DNA of 64,000 bases from NCBI GenBank assembly GCA_027083445.1, contig JALWOP010000180.1:1-64000 (forward strand). The letters are read 5' to 3'. Made by a program: the position numbers and the translations under genes. Below the pieces are notes generated by a model. The model ran no database searches, was not told the origin of the DNA, and was given only the letters and a program-made list of their open reading frames with translations. Origin of the DNA: Planctomycetota bacterium (lineage in GTDB: Bacteria > Planctomycetota > UBA1135 > GCA-002686595). Below, piece by piece: positions 34,910 through 44,168 of the stretch. Positions within the stretch are counted from its first letter, which is position 1; the number at the start of each line of letters is the position of its first letter.

Positions 34910-37888
34910 ATGCTCCAGAAAGCTCTCGCTAGCATCGTGCTCGCCGGTGTCGCCCTCTCTTCCGATGTGCGCATCGACGTGCAAGCCAATACCTTCACGC
35001 GCAGTTCCCAGGAAGCCTCCGCCCTGGCGCAGTCCCCAAACGGCAGCTTGACCCTGGTCTGGCAGAGCCGCCGCCAGCAGGAGGGAACCTACGGGGTCTA
35101 CGCCCGCCGCTTCGCGGCCGACGGGACGCCCCTGACCGGAGAGGTTCAGGTCAACGCGACCACACGCAGCCACCAGACCCAGCCGGCGGTGGCCGTCGAC
35201 GACCAAGACTGCGTCTGGTTCGCGTGGCGCTCCTTCGGCCAGGACGGCTCCCTGGGCACGATCGTCGCCCGACGTTTCAGCGCCGACCTCTCGACCGCCA
35301 CGGCGGAGGTGATCGTGAACGATCTCTCCGAAGGCAACCAACAGAGCCCGGTCGTCGTCGCCCTTCCGGGGGGTCGAGCTCTGGTCGGCTGGCTCGATCC
35401 CGATGACGCAGATGGCAATAGCCTTCGCGGACGACGCCTGGATGCCGAGGGACGGCTCGACGGCGACGCCTTCGAGGTGGCCTCGTGCAAGCGCGGCGTG
35501 CGAACCCCGACCGCGGTTGCCTGGCCCGACGGCAGGGTGACTTTCGCTTATGCACGTGTCGATGCAAAGGGGTGTGCAGAGGGGGTCTATCTACGCACCC
35601 TCCAAGGCACGGAGCTCTCCCCCGAGCGCCGCGTAAACGTCGCCGGAGGAGTGGAAGCGATCGAACCCGCCCTTGCGGCCGGGGGCGAAACCCTATTGGT
35701 CGGTTGGCTGGAAAGCGTCGAGGACGGATTCGCGCCGCGCGTGCGCGTCTATCACGCCGGCATCCCCGGCGCGGTGCGCGAACTCCCCACCGGGGAGGGC
35801 TGGTGCAACGGTCTGGCCCTGGCCCTGGACGCTTCGGGACAGGCGCTCGCCGTCTGGAACCAGCACGCCGACGGACCCAAGCACGAGCCGGGGGTCTTCG
35901 GCCTCCACCTCGACCCGCGAACGGGCAAGCCCCTCGGCGAACCGCTACGCCTCACGAGGGCCAGCGATGGCAAGCAGGCGATTGCCGTCGCCACCGGCGG
36001 AGCCAAGTGCGCCTTCACCCCAAGCGGCGGCGAGGCCGTCGCCTGGCAGGGGGACGGGGGCGGAGAGGACTCGAGCGCGGTCCATCTCAGTCTGCATCTG
36101 CCCGAGGGAGACGCACTGGCCCAGCAGCGGCCCGCTCCCGGGGAAGCGGCGGCCTCCCTGCGCAAGATCGCTACGCTGCACTTCGGAGACCCTGCGGAGG
36201 GCGCGGCCCGGCCGACCCACGAACCGCCGACCTTCGACCCGCGCAACATCGAGCGTGACCGCAGCGACGACGATTCCCCCGCTGCCGGCGGCGTCTTCAA
36301 CTTCCTGGGCTTCACCGAGACGGGCTGGAACCCCCCCGACCCGGAGATGGGAGTTGGACCCAACCACATCGTCGCCATGGTCAACGGTGGCATCGCCTGG
36401 TTCACCAAGGATGGAACGATGCAGTTCTTGCAGAGCAACAAGGACTTCTGGGCTTCGGTGGGTGCGGGTCTCTTTATCTCGGACCCGGAGGTGGTCTACG
36501 ACATCCACAGTCAACGCTTCTACTGCTACGCCGGCGACACCTCCAACCGCTCTTTCCTGCTCGCGGTCTCGGATGACAGCGACCCGAACGGAACCTGGTA
36601 CAAGTATTCGATCCCCGTCTACACAGTTGCGATAGGTTACGTCGATTCGGGCAACCTTGCGGTGGATCAGGATTTCATCACGATCACCGGAGACCTTTTC
36701 GGCCCCGATCGGTTCGTGATGTTCTTCATCGACAAGGCCTCGGCCATGAGCGGCGGCCCCCTGGTGATGACGAATACGGTCATCAATGGCTACCATTCGA
36801 TGGGCACCTGCACCAACCAGGACAGCGGCTCGCACCCGCTCTTCCTGACCTGGGCAGAGGATTTCACCTCGGCCACGTCGATCCGGATCTACGCGGTTAC
36901 CGACCGCGCCACGACGCCGAACGTGCAGTTCACGACCTTGACGGTCCCGGAGTACAGCCGCCCGAAAAACCCACCCCAGAAGGGCACCTCGGTGCGACCG
37001 AACCTCTTCGAAGCCCGTTTCTGGAGTTCGATGGTCGTCGGCGGTCACATCTGGGCCGTACACCATGAGAACTACACGCGGGCGCGGGTGCGGTGGTATG
37101 AGATCGACCTCGGCAACTGGCCCACCAGCGGTTCGCCGACCCTCGTACAGTCGGGCGAGATCGATCTCGGCTCCGGGATCTACACCTTCTTCCCGAGCAT
37201 CTGGGCCGACGCGGCAGGCAATGCCGTAATCACCTTCAACCGCTCCTCCTCCGGCGAGTTCATCTCGTCCCTGATGGTCTCCCGTTCGGCCAGCGATCCT
37301 CCGGGAACGATGAGCACTCCGGTCTATCTCCGCCTTGGATCTTCACCGGACACGACCGGCCGCTTCGGAGACTACTCGGCCACCAACTCCGACCCGGCCC
37401 AGCCCGGATCATTCTGGGGCCACCACGAATACCGCGCACTGCATGGAGCCTGGCGCACGCGCATCGGACGCATCGACCTCTGTGTGGGCAGCGTGACCAA
37501 CTACTGCACCACCTCGGCCAACTCGGCCGGCGTGGGGGCGGTGATGTCGACCAGCGGTTCGACCTCCATCTCCGCCAACGACCTGGTGCTCCTCGCCACG
37601 GCGGCCCCACCGGGTCAGTTCGGCCTCTTCTTCTTCGGTAACGGCCAGCAGAGTGTCCCCCTGGGGGATGGAACCCTGTGTGTAGGGGGCACCCTCTACC
37701 GCCTGCCGGTGGTGACCGTGGACGGCGGTGGCACGGCGAGCTTCCCCCTCGATCTCACCAACCTCCCCGGGAGCCAAACCATCGCCCCGGGCGACATCAA
37801 GAACTTCCAGTTCTGGTTCCGCGACCCCGGCTTCGGCAGCGCCGGTTACAACACCTCCGACGCCATCGCGGTTAAGTTCTGCAACTGA
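34910..37888 (+). CDS. Large exported beta-propeller protein, copy 2
   Basis: A 992-residue paralogue of the protein encoded at 31543-34542. The ATG at 34910 gives a shorter signal peptide (LASIVLAGVALSS). Domain order is the same: N-terminal propeller-like repeats, a second part from WNPPDPEMGVGPNHIV, and the shared C-terminal domain ending FQFWFRD...AIAVKFCN. Differences cluster in surface-like segments, for example residues encoded near 35400-35580 and 36430-36630, while the C-terminal domain is almost unchanged. This pattern suggests divergence of the binding surface with the terminal domain conserved. Confidence 0.85.
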   Translation: MLQKALASIVLAGVALSSDVRIDVQANTFTRSSQEASALAQSPNGSLTLVWQSRRQQEGTYGVYARRFAADGTPLTGEVQVNATTRSHQTQPAVAVDDQDCVWFAWRSFGQDGSLGTIVARRFSADLSTATAEVIVNDLSEGNQQSPVVVALPGGRALVGWLDPDDADGNSLRGRRLDAEGRLDGDAFEVASCKRGVRTPTAVAWPDGRVTFAYARVDAKGCAEGVYLRTLQGTELSPERRVNVAGGVEAIEPALAAGGETLLVGWLESVEDGFAPRVRVYHAGIPGAVRELPTGEGWCNGLALALDASGQALAVWNQHADGPKHEPGVFGLHLDPRTGKPLGEPLRLTRASDGKQAIAVATGGAKCAFTPSGGEAVAWQGDGGGEDSSAVHLSLHLPEGDALAQQRPAPGEAAASLRKIATLHFGDPAEGAARPTHEPPTFDPRNIERDRSDDDSPAAGGVFNFLGFTETGWNPPDPEMGVGPNHIVAMVNGGIAWFTKDGTMQFLQSNKDFWASVGAGLFISDPEVVYDIHSQRFYCYAGDTSNRSFLLAVSDDSDPNGTWYKYSIPVYTVAIGYVDSGNLAVDQDFITITGDLFGPDRFVMFFIDKASAMSGGPLVMTNTVINGYHSMGTCTNQDSGSHPLFLTWAEDFTSATSIRIYAVTDRATTPNVQFTTLTVPEYSRPKNPPQKGTSVRPNLFEARFWSSMVVGGHIWAVHHENYTRARVRWYEIDLGNWPTSGSPTLVQSGEIDLGSGIYTFFPSIWADAAGNAVITFNRSSSGEFISSLMVSRSASDPPGTMSTPVYLRLGSSPDTTGRFGDYSATNSDPAQPGSFWGHHEYRALHGAWRTRIGRIDLCVGSVTNYCTTSANSAGVGAVMSTSGSTSISANDLVLLATAAPPGQFGLFFFGNGQQSVPLGDGTLCVGGTLYRLPVVTVDGGGTASFPLDLTNLPGSQTIAPGDIKNFQFWFRDPGFGSAGYNTSDAIAVKFCN

Positions 37889-37969
37889 CCATTCAAGAAT
37901 CCTTCCGCCGGACCCGCGGCTCTCCTGCACTCCACGTGGGTGAGGGGGGCCGCGCGCCGCTCGGTGGGC

Positions 37970-38602
37970 TCAGGCCACGCGGGTGACTTGGGCGCCGAGC
38001 TGGGCCAGGAGTTCGCCGTACCAGGCCAGGGCCGCTTCGATGGCGGCTTCTTCGGTGGCCGGACCCCACAGGATCGAGAGGGTGCGGGTGGTGGCGGGGC
38101 TGGTCTTGCTGCGCTGGGCGTCCTTGACCGCATTGGCGCAGGGACCATGGCGATCGGCGAGAGAGAGCAAGCCGGCAAGGGAGATCTCCTGACCGGAGGG
38201 GTTGAAGACATAGCTACCCGAGGTGGGGATCGCGATACGCAGGGGGGGCTCGACCCGATCGAGGTCGATGACGCTGATCGGAATGCCGCTCGCCAGGGAG
38301 ACCGCATTGGCCACATCCACGGCGGGATTGATCGAGGCCAACTTTCCCTCCCCGGCCGCCCGCAGGAGGTACTCCGAGGAGGGCTTGCCGCGGCCCGTGG
38401 GACGGTGACCGCCGTGACGCAGAAGGTCGCGTACCGCGCGACGGCGCTCCTCACTCCTGGCGAGGGGAGTCTCGGCCTGTGGGTTCAGCAGGCCTTGGAA
38501 CGGCGCACCGTCCAACTGCCCCACCGGTCGCGGAAAGAGGGCCTCGAAGGCCGCGGGATAGAGCAGGGGATGGGGCTCGAAAGAGAGCTCGACCGCGCTC
38601 AC
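37970..38602 (-). CDS. B3/4 domain protein (PheRS-beta-like tRNA/editing domain)
   Basis: A 210-residue stand-alone B3/4-domain protein. PSSEYLLRAAGEGKLASINPAVDVANAVSLASGIPISVIDLDRV matches the domain used by bacterial PheRS beta subunits, where it takes part in editing misacylated tRNA; free-standing members are common and mostly uncharacterised. The start is GTG 38602, overlapping the ftsK stop by four bases (GTGA), so it is translated from the ftsK transcript. A truncated copy is present at 34624-34776. Confidence 0.82.
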   Translation of the reverse strand: MSAVELSFEPHPLLYPAAFEALFPRPVGQLDGAPFQGLLNPQAETPLARSEERRRAVRDLLRHGGHRPTGRGKPSSEYLLRAAGEGKLASINPAVDVANAVSLASGIPISVIDLDRVEPPLRIAIPTSGSYVFNPSGQEISLAGLLSLADRHGPCANAVKDAQRSKTSPATTRTLSILWGPATEEAAIEAALAWYGELLAQLGAQVTRVA

Positions 38603-41184
38603 GCCCCCTCCGCCTCCGCGATCTTGGCCAGGTTCTCCTCCCAGTCCTCGAGGGTCATCAGAAGCTCCCGCGACTTGGATCCGCGATGCTCCCCCAGGAT
38701 CCCTGCGTCGGTCATCTGATCGATCAGACGCGAAGCACGGGTGTAACCGATTCCCAAGGCGCGCTGCAGGAGACTGGCAGAACCGCGCTTGGATTTCAGG
38801 ACCACGGTCACCGCCTCGTTGAAGAGCTCATCGACCTTGTCCCCCCCCTGGGTCAACTCACCCGGCGGCGCCGTTCCCGTCGCCACCTGGATCAGCTCCT
38901 GGTTGAATGATTGGGTGGACTCCTGGCAGACGAAGTCGACCAGGGCCTGCAACTCCTGATCCTCCACCAGCGCCCCCTGCACCCGACGGAGCGTCGAGGT
39001 TTGGGGCGGAGTGTAGAGCATGTCCCCCTGACCCAAGAGCTTCTCCGCCCCCATCGCATCCAGGATCACTCGGCTGTCGATACGCGAGGAAACCTGGAAG
39101 GCGATGCGCGTCGGCAAGTTGCCCTTGATCACCCCGGTGATCACATCCGTCGAGGGACGCTGGGTCGCCACGATGACGTGGATGCCGACCGCACGGGACT
39201 TTTGGGCCAGGCGGGTGATGGCGGCCTCGGCCTCCTTCTTGGACTGCATCATCAGGTCCGCCATCTCATCGACGACGACCACGATGTAGGGTTGGTGACG
39301 GGGAGTGCGCTCCTCGTTGAAGTCGTCCCCCATGCGCTCACGCAGCTTCTCCTCGCCCAGAGCGTTGAAGGACTTGATGTTCTTGACCCCGGCACGCTTG
39401 AAGAGGTCGTAGCGCGCCTCCATCTTCTCGACCGCCCAGAGCAACACCCTCGTCGCCTGCTGCATGTCGGTCACGACGGGAAGCTCCAGATGCGGGATGT
39501 TCTGGAACATCTGCAGTTCGACCATCTTGGGGTCGATCAAGATCATCTTCACGTCGTGGGGCGAGCGCGTCAGCAGGATGCTGGCGATGATCGTGTTGAT
39601 GCAGACCGACTTGCCCGACCCCGTCGTACCGGCGATGAGCAAGTGCGGCATGCGCGCCAGGTCCTCGACGATCGCCTTGCCCTCGGCATCCATGCCGATG
39701 AACATCGGCAGGGCGATGAAACTCTTGTCGTAGGCCTTTTGGGAGACGAGCTCGGAGATACGCACCATGCGCCGCTTGGCGTTGGGCACCTCGATCCCAA
39801 TCGTCGACTTGCCCGGGATGGGCGCGATGATGCGCACCGAGCGGGCCCGCAGGGTGGCCGCGATCTCCTGGGAGAGCTGGGTCACCTTGTTCATGCGCGT
39901 TCCCTGGGCGACGGTCAGCTCGAAGAGGGTCACCGCGGGGCCGACCTGCGCCTCGACCACCTCCGCCTCGACTCGGAAACTCTTGAGGGCGTTCTCCAGA
40001 TCCCGAGCGCACTTCTCGAGGAAGTCCTTGTCGAGCCCCGCACCACCGCTGGGAGGCTCGAGCAGATCCAGGGGCGGTAGGGTCCAGGGGCCGGGAGGAG
40101 GTGTCGGCGGGTCGTAGCGCGGCTCGTGGATCGTCGTCTGCCGCATCTTGGCAGCCGCCGCGGCGACGATTTCAGCCGCCTTCTTCTTGTTGCGCGCCGC
40201 CTTGGCGGGCGGGACGAGCTCGTCCTCCTCCTCTTCTTCCTCTTCCCACTCCTCTTCTTCGTCTTCCTCCTCGTCCTCTTCCCACTCGTCCTCCCCGTCA
40301 GTGGCGTCGGGATCCTCCTCCTCGTACTCCCACTCCTCTTCCTCCTCCTCGTCCTCGTACTCCTCCTCCAGCGCAGCCTCGTTCGCCTTCGGCTTGGCCT
40401 TCGGCCTGGCCTTGGGCTTGCGCTCGCGGCTCGCGGCCTTCTCCAGGTCGGCACCACGCAGGAAGTCCCACAGTCCACGCAGGAGCTGTGCCGTCCAGCC
40501 CGCCAGGGCCCGGACGAATCCTTCGCCGCGCTTCTCCTGACGCTCATCGATCCACTCGCCGAAGGCGCGCAGGGCGGGATAGAAGGCCATCTCGGTGGCC
40601 AGCATGAAGGAGATGCAGGCGCAGGTGATCAAGAGCACCCACAGACCCAGGCTCCCGAAACGTTCGACCAGGATCGGGGTGTAGACGTACGCGAGATAGC
40701 CCCCGGGACCGTAAGGCAACTGATTGGCCAGCCCCACGTGGGCAGCGCGCTGGGCCAGGGGCGGACCGAAGCCCAAGTCGAGGACGAAGGCGAAGCTGAA
40801 GACGAAGACCACCGCCCCCATGACGCGGATCGCCGGCAGATCGACGCTCTTGCGGGCGACGATGATGCAGCCCCAGCAAATCCCGAGCACGGCCAAGAGG
40901 TAACCGGCGACCCCCAGGGTCCGGAAGGCAGCGTCAGCCAGGTAGTGCCCGAGTAGGCCGCCCAGGTTCTTGCCGGTGGCGAGCGGATCATCCGGCGGTG
41001 TGTAGAAGGTCCACAGACTCAAGAAAAGCCAGAGTGACAGCCCGATCATCGCCAGACCGGTCAACTCGCGTACGCGAGCCGTCGTGGCATCGTCGAGCGG
41101 CTCCCCGAACAGAAAGCTCGACACCAGCGCCGCCAGGCGCCCCTTGCGGGCCTTCTTCTTGCCCCCCTTCTTTCCCCTCGCCAA
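38599..41184 (-). CDS. ftsK: FtsK/SpoIIIE DNA translocase
   Basis: An 861-residue septal DNA translocase for chromosome segregation. Residues 30-200 contain about four membrane segments. Residues ~265-325 are an extremely acidic linker (runs of Glu/Asp with Trp and Tyr). The alpha/beta motor follows, with Walker A AGTTGSGKSVC near residue 520 and Walker B VVVVDEMADL near 633. The C-terminal ~70 residues (KRGSASLLQRALGIGYTRASRLIDQM) are the gamma winged helix that reads KOPS-like sites. The linker replaces the Pro/Gln-rich linker of E. coli FtsK. The downstream B3/4 gene overlaps its stop. Confidence 0.95.
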   Translation of the reverse strand: MARGKKGGKKKARKGRLAALVSSFLFGEPLDDATTARVRELTGLAMIGLSLWLFLSLWTFYTPPDDPLATGKNLGGLLGHYLADAAFRTLGVAGYLLAVLGICWGCIIVARKSVDLPAIRVMGAVVFVFSFAFVLDLGFGPPLAQRAAHVGLANQLPYGPGGYLAYVYTPILVERFGSLGLWVLLITCACISFMLATEMAFYPALRAFGEWIDERQEKRGEGFVRALAGWTAQLLRGLWDFLRGADLEKAASRERKPKARPKAKPKANEAALEEEYEDEEEEEEWEYEEEDPDATDGEDEWEEDEEEDEEEEWEEEEEEEDELVPPAKAARNKKKAAEIVAAAAAKMRQTTIHEPRYDPPTPPPGPWTLPPLDLLEPPSGGAGLDKDFLEKCARDLENALKSFRVEAEVVEAQVGPAVTLFELTVAQGTRMNKVTQLSQEIAATLRARSVRIIAPIPGKSTIGIEVPNAKRRMVRISELVSQKAYDKSFIALPMFIGMDAEGKAIVEDLARMPHLLIAGTTGSGKSVCINTIIASILLTRSPHDVKMILIDPKMVELQMFQNIPHLELPVVTDMQQATRVLLWAVEKMEARYDLFKRAGVKNIKSFNALGEEKLRERMGDDFNEERTPRHQPYIVVVVDEMADLMMQSKKEAEAAITRLAQKSRAVGIHVIVATQRPSTDVITGVIKGNLPTRIAFQVSSRIDSRVILDAMGAEKLLGQGDMLYTPPQTSTLRRVQGALVEDQELQALVDFVCQESTQSFNQELIQVATGTAPPGELTQGGDKVDELFNEAVTVVLKSKRGSASLLQRALGIGYTRASRLIDQMTDAGILGEHRGSKSRELLMTLEDWEENLAKIAEAEGA

Positions 41185-41312
41185 GTGAACCTCGCCTGAT
41201 GCTTGGATGCGGATCGATCGTGGGGGGTCCGCGCGATGGACCTGCCCCGGCCCCTCAGGTTCTCAACTCCGGAGCGGCGATGCAACGCCCGAGCAGCGTC
41301 ACGGCCGGGGAG

Positions 41313-42962
41313 TCACTCACCCTCCAGGCGCTCGAGCAGTGCGCGTGCCTCGGCGTCCCCCGGCAGGATCACCAGAGCTTCGGAGGCCAGGGCGCGGGCA
41401 CGATCGAGCTTGCCCAGGGCCTCGTAGGCCCTCGCCAGGGGCAGATAGACATCGTTTCGACGGTGTCCGTCGCGGACGAGCTTCTCCAAGGGCTTGACGG
41501 CCTCGTCGTAGCGCCCGACGGAGACGAGGAAGCTGCCCAGCATGTGCTGGGCCATGTTGTTGCCCGGATTCACCCGCACGATCTCCTCGAGCTCTTGGAT
41601 CGCCAGGTTGAGGTCTCCCGTGCTCCGGCCCCGAGTCACCGCGTCACTGACCGCCGCCACCTCGGCCATGCGACTCTGGGGGGCCGGCAGGGAGGTCTCC
41701 GCCAGGGGAGCAGGCAAGGTGGCTTCCAGGGAAGCCGCATCCGCATACCCCAGGGCGCGTAGGTCCACTCGCTCCCCGGCAGCGACCACATCCCGAGAGC
41801 CCCTCTCTAGGGGCCGCACCGTTCCCATGCCGGAGAGGGCCGCACGCGCCTCTTCCACACGGGGGTCGGAGGGAGCAAACAGGTCGTGACTCTGGGCGGG
41901 ATCCCCCTCCAGGTCGTAGAGCTCGGGCCGACTGCTGTGCAGGTACTCATACCCCTCCCCGACCCAGCCGGTGAGCGGACTGAAACCGAAGTTCAAATAG
42001 CCGCAGTAGGATTCGAGGTAGACCCCCGCATGGCCCTCTCCCTCTCGGAGCAGACTGAGCCCATCGGTGCCACCCGCGCTGAGCCCCATACCGTCGAGCA
42101 GGGTCGGAGCGACGTCGATGACGCTTGCCAAACGTCCGTCGCGCACTCCCCGCCGCGCCTCAGCCGGTCCCCGCACGATCAGGGGCACGCGCATCGTCTC
42201 GCCATAGATCAAGACCGAATGGGTCACCTCGCCGTGGCGGCCGAGGGCCTCCCCGTGATCGGCGACGACGACGATCGTCATCTCGTCGTAGTCGCTCTCT
42301 CGACGTAGTCGATCCAGGAGGCGACCCACGGCCCGATCCACCCCGTGCACCTCACCGAGATAGGCCCCGCCCGCTAGGGCCAGGTCTTCGGGATCCGGCT
42401 CATAGGGAGCGTGGGCGTCGAAGTAGTGAGCCCAGAGAAAGAAGGGTTCGGAATCTGAGCGAGCGTCCAGCCAGGCCACCGCTGCGGCACTGATCTCTTC
42501 CCCGCTGCGTTCCAGATCCTCCCCCGTGGGGGCGTCGTAGAGCTCAAAGCCCTGGTCCAGCCCATAGGGGGCCGTCAGAACGACGGCCGCGATGAAAGCG
42601 GCGGTGCGCACGCCCGCCTCCCGGGCGCGTTCGGCCACGGTGACCGCCGCGCCGGGCAGGGGCAGACGCCCGTTGTCGCGCACATCGTGGCGTGGCGGAT
42701 AGAGCCCGGTGAGGATGGAGGAGTGGGCCGGGAGGGTCATCGGCACCACCGTCCAGGCGTTGTCGAACACGACCGCCTCGCGCGCAAGGGCATTCAGATT
42801 CGGCGTCAAGCCCCGATCCTTGCCGTAGACGTCGAGTGCGCGCTGGTTGGTGGTATCCAGGGTGATCAGCACGGCCGAACGGGGTCGATGGCGACCTCCC
42901 CCGGAACAGGCGGTCAAGAGCCCGAGCAGAGCCCAGGAGCAGTGACGAAGAGAGCTAGCCAT
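41313..42962 (-). CDS. Sulfatase/alkaline-phosphatase superfamily lipoprotein with TPR tail
   Basis: A 549-residue protein with lipobox LLTAC near residue 19. The sulfatase-fold domain runs from LITLDTTNQRALDVYG to about residue 400; the nucleophile segment reads MTLPAHSSILTGLYPP with Thr at the formylglycine position, and the metal site VVADHGEALGRHGEVTHS is intact. After VDLRALGYAD, residues ~430-549 form TPR-like helices (LAIQELEEIVRVNPGNNMAQHMLGSFLV). Fusions of this type are frequent among planctomycete-like lipoproteins. It overlaps coaB by eight bases at the end of the tpiA-coaB operon. Substrate unknown; sulfatase activity is doubtful because of the Thr. Confidence 0.82.
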   Translation of the reverse strand: MASSLRHCSWALLGLLTACSGGGRHRPRSAVLITLDTTNQRALDVYGKDRGLTPNLNALAREAVVFDNAWTVVPMTLPAHSSILTGLYPPRHDVRDNGRLPLPGAAVTVAERAREAGVRTAAFIAAVVLTAPYGLDQGFELYDAPTGEDLERSGEEISAAAVAWLDARSDSEPFFLWAHYFDAHAPYEPDPEDLALAGGAYLGEVHGVDRAVGRLLDRLRRESDYDEMTIVVVADHGEALGRHGEVTHSVLIYGETMRVPLIVRGPAEARRGVRDGRLASVIDVAPTLLDGMGLSAGGTDGLSLLREGEGHAGVYLESYCGYLNFGFSPLTGWVGEGYEYLHSSRPELYDLEGDPAQSHDLFAPSDPRVEEARAALSGMGTVRPLERGSRDVVAAGERVDLRALGYADAASLEATLPAPLAETSLPAPQSRMAEVAAVSDAVTRGRSTGDLNLAIQELEEIVRVNPGNNMAQHMLGSFLVSVGRYDEAVKPLEKLVRDGHRRNDVYLPLARAYEALGKLDRARALASEALVILPGDAEARALLERLEGE

Positions 42963-43632
42963 CCTGCTCCTCGATCAAGGCGACCAGAGAGACGGCGATC
43001 TCGGCCTTGGAGCGATCCTCGATGCGCAGCTCCTCTCCCTCACTCCCCAGGATGAGCACCGAGGAACGCTCGGCGTTCAGCGCGCGCGGATCGTTGAGCA
43101 CGATCCAATCGGCATTCTTGCGGCGCAGCTTTTCGAGGGCGCGCCGCCGGCCATCTTCGGTCTCGAGGGCGAAGGCGATCACCCGCCGCTTCCCCTTGGC
43201 CTCGGCGACGGTCGCCAAGAGGTCGGGGTTGGTGACCAGCTCGAGCACGACCTCCCCCGCGCCCTGCTCCTTGAACTTCCACTTTCCGGCCAGCCGCTGG
43301 GCCGGGCGTAGATCGGCCACGGCGGCCGCCATGAAGAGGGCCGTGGCATCCTCGAACGCTCCCTCGAGGGCTTCGAGCATCTCCAGGGCGCTCACCACGT
43401 CGATGCGCTCCACGCCGGCGGGGGTCTCCAGATGAACCGGGCCGGCGATCAAGGTCACGCGGTACCCCGCTTCCCTGGCCGCAGCCGCGATGGCGAAGCC
43501 CATGCGTCCGCTCGATTCGTTGGAGAGAAAACGCACCGGGTCGAGGTACTCGCGGGTCGGACCGGCGGTGACCACCACATGGCCCCGCGGCGTTTCACTC
43601 CGGCCGGGCTTGGGGTGGCCGCCGGTCCTCAC
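42955..43632 (-). CDS. coaB: Phosphopantothenate-cysteine ligase (separate CoaB)
   Basis: A 225-residue protein equal to the C-terminal half of bifunctional Coa[30 protein letters not shown] is the diagnostic N-terminal motif and [11 protein letters not shown] and KEQG match the ligase active-site region. The start is the GTG at 43632, whose last two bases lie in the coaC stop (GTGA), with the reading frame shifted relative to coaC. Most bacteria have one fused CoaBC; here decarboxylase and ligase are separate, tightly coupled genes. A sequencing frameshift could mimic this, but the clean overlap favours a real split. Confidence 0.9.
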   Translation of the reverse strand: MRTGGHPKPGRSETPRGHVVVTAGPTREYLDPVRFLSNESSGRMGFAIAAAAREAGYRVTLIAGPVHLETPAGVERIDVVSALEMLEALEGAFEDATALFMAAAVADLRPAQRLAGKWKFKEQGAGEVVLELVTNPDLLATVAEAKGKRRVIAFALETEDGRRRALEKLRRKNADWIVLNDPRALNAERSSVLILGSEGEELRIEDRSKAEIAVSLVALIEEQDG

Positions 43633-44168
43633 CCGACGAGCTCCTCGATGCGGGCCGCGATGGTTTCGGGCTCGACGAGCCGCCCCGGGCCGGACTCGCC
43701 ACAGGCGACGTGACCGCTCGTCGGAGCGAGAAGCTCCCACCCGTCCCGAGCGAGTTGCTCGAGATTACGTGCCACGGCGGGGCTTGCGAGCATGACCGGG
43801 TTCATGGCCGGACAGAGGAGCCTCGGCAGGCTCGGTGGAACCGCCAGCAAGGTGGTCGAGGCCAGGTCCGGAGCCAGGCCCAGGGCCAACCGGCCGGCTA
43901 GATCCGCGGAGCAGGGCGCAACGACCACCAGCTCGGGGAAGCGAGCCAGATCGACATGGTCCATCGCCGAGCGGCGCTCTGAGCCGAACTCGTTCACCAG
44001 GGCCGGACCGCCACTCAAAGCCTCGAAAAGCTGCGGCGAGACGAGCTGCGCGGCGTGCGGCGTCAGAATGGTCGCCACCTCGTGTCCCGCCTGGGAGAGC
44101 TTGCTGGTCAGGTCACAGGCCTTGTAGATGGCGACTGAAGCGCCGGCAACGAGCAGAATGCGACTCAT
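43629..44168 (-). CDS. coaC: Phosphopantothenoylcysteine decarboxylase (separate CoaC)
   Basis: A 179-residue flavoprotein equal to the N-terminal half of CoaBC. It has the HFCD-type FMN fold: [14 protein letters not shown] at the start, His in [30 protein letters not shown] and LCPAMNPVM. It removes CO2 from phosphopantothenoylcysteine in coenzyme A synthesis. Its ATG overlaps the gmk stop by four bases (ATGA) and its stop overlaps the coaB start. In many bacteria rpoZ lies between gmk and coaBC; it is absent here. Confidence 0.92.
   Translation of the reverse strand: MSRILLVAGASVAIYKACDLTSKLSQAGHEVATILTPHAAQLVSPQLFEALSGGPALVNEFGSERRSAMDHVDLARFPELVVVAPCSADLAGRLALGLAPDLASTTLLAVPPSLPRLLCPAMNPVMLASPAVARNLEQLARDGWELLAPTSGHVACGESGPGRLVEPETIAARIEELVG

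Larger units (their letters stand above)
31468..38318. repeat. Tandem duplication of a ~3.4-kb unit
   Basis: Copy 1 (about 31468-34776) and copy 2 (about 34832-38318) are homologous throughout: a short 5' leader (GGCCCCCC ... ACACTAG ... ATGCTCCAG), a ~3-kb gene, its 3' flank (AAGAATCCTT ... CCACGTGGGTGAGG) and part of the B3/4 gene. Long stretches are identical at the base level, mainly in the N-terminal propeller and the last 400 bases. Copy 1 carries a decayed B3/4 segment, copy 2 the intact gene. Confidence 0.88.

Noticed and set aside
40148-40540. Serine-rich plus-strand open frame
   Set aside because: It is the complement of the Glu/Asp-rich FtsK linker; poly-Ser is the expected antisense of poly-Glu codons.
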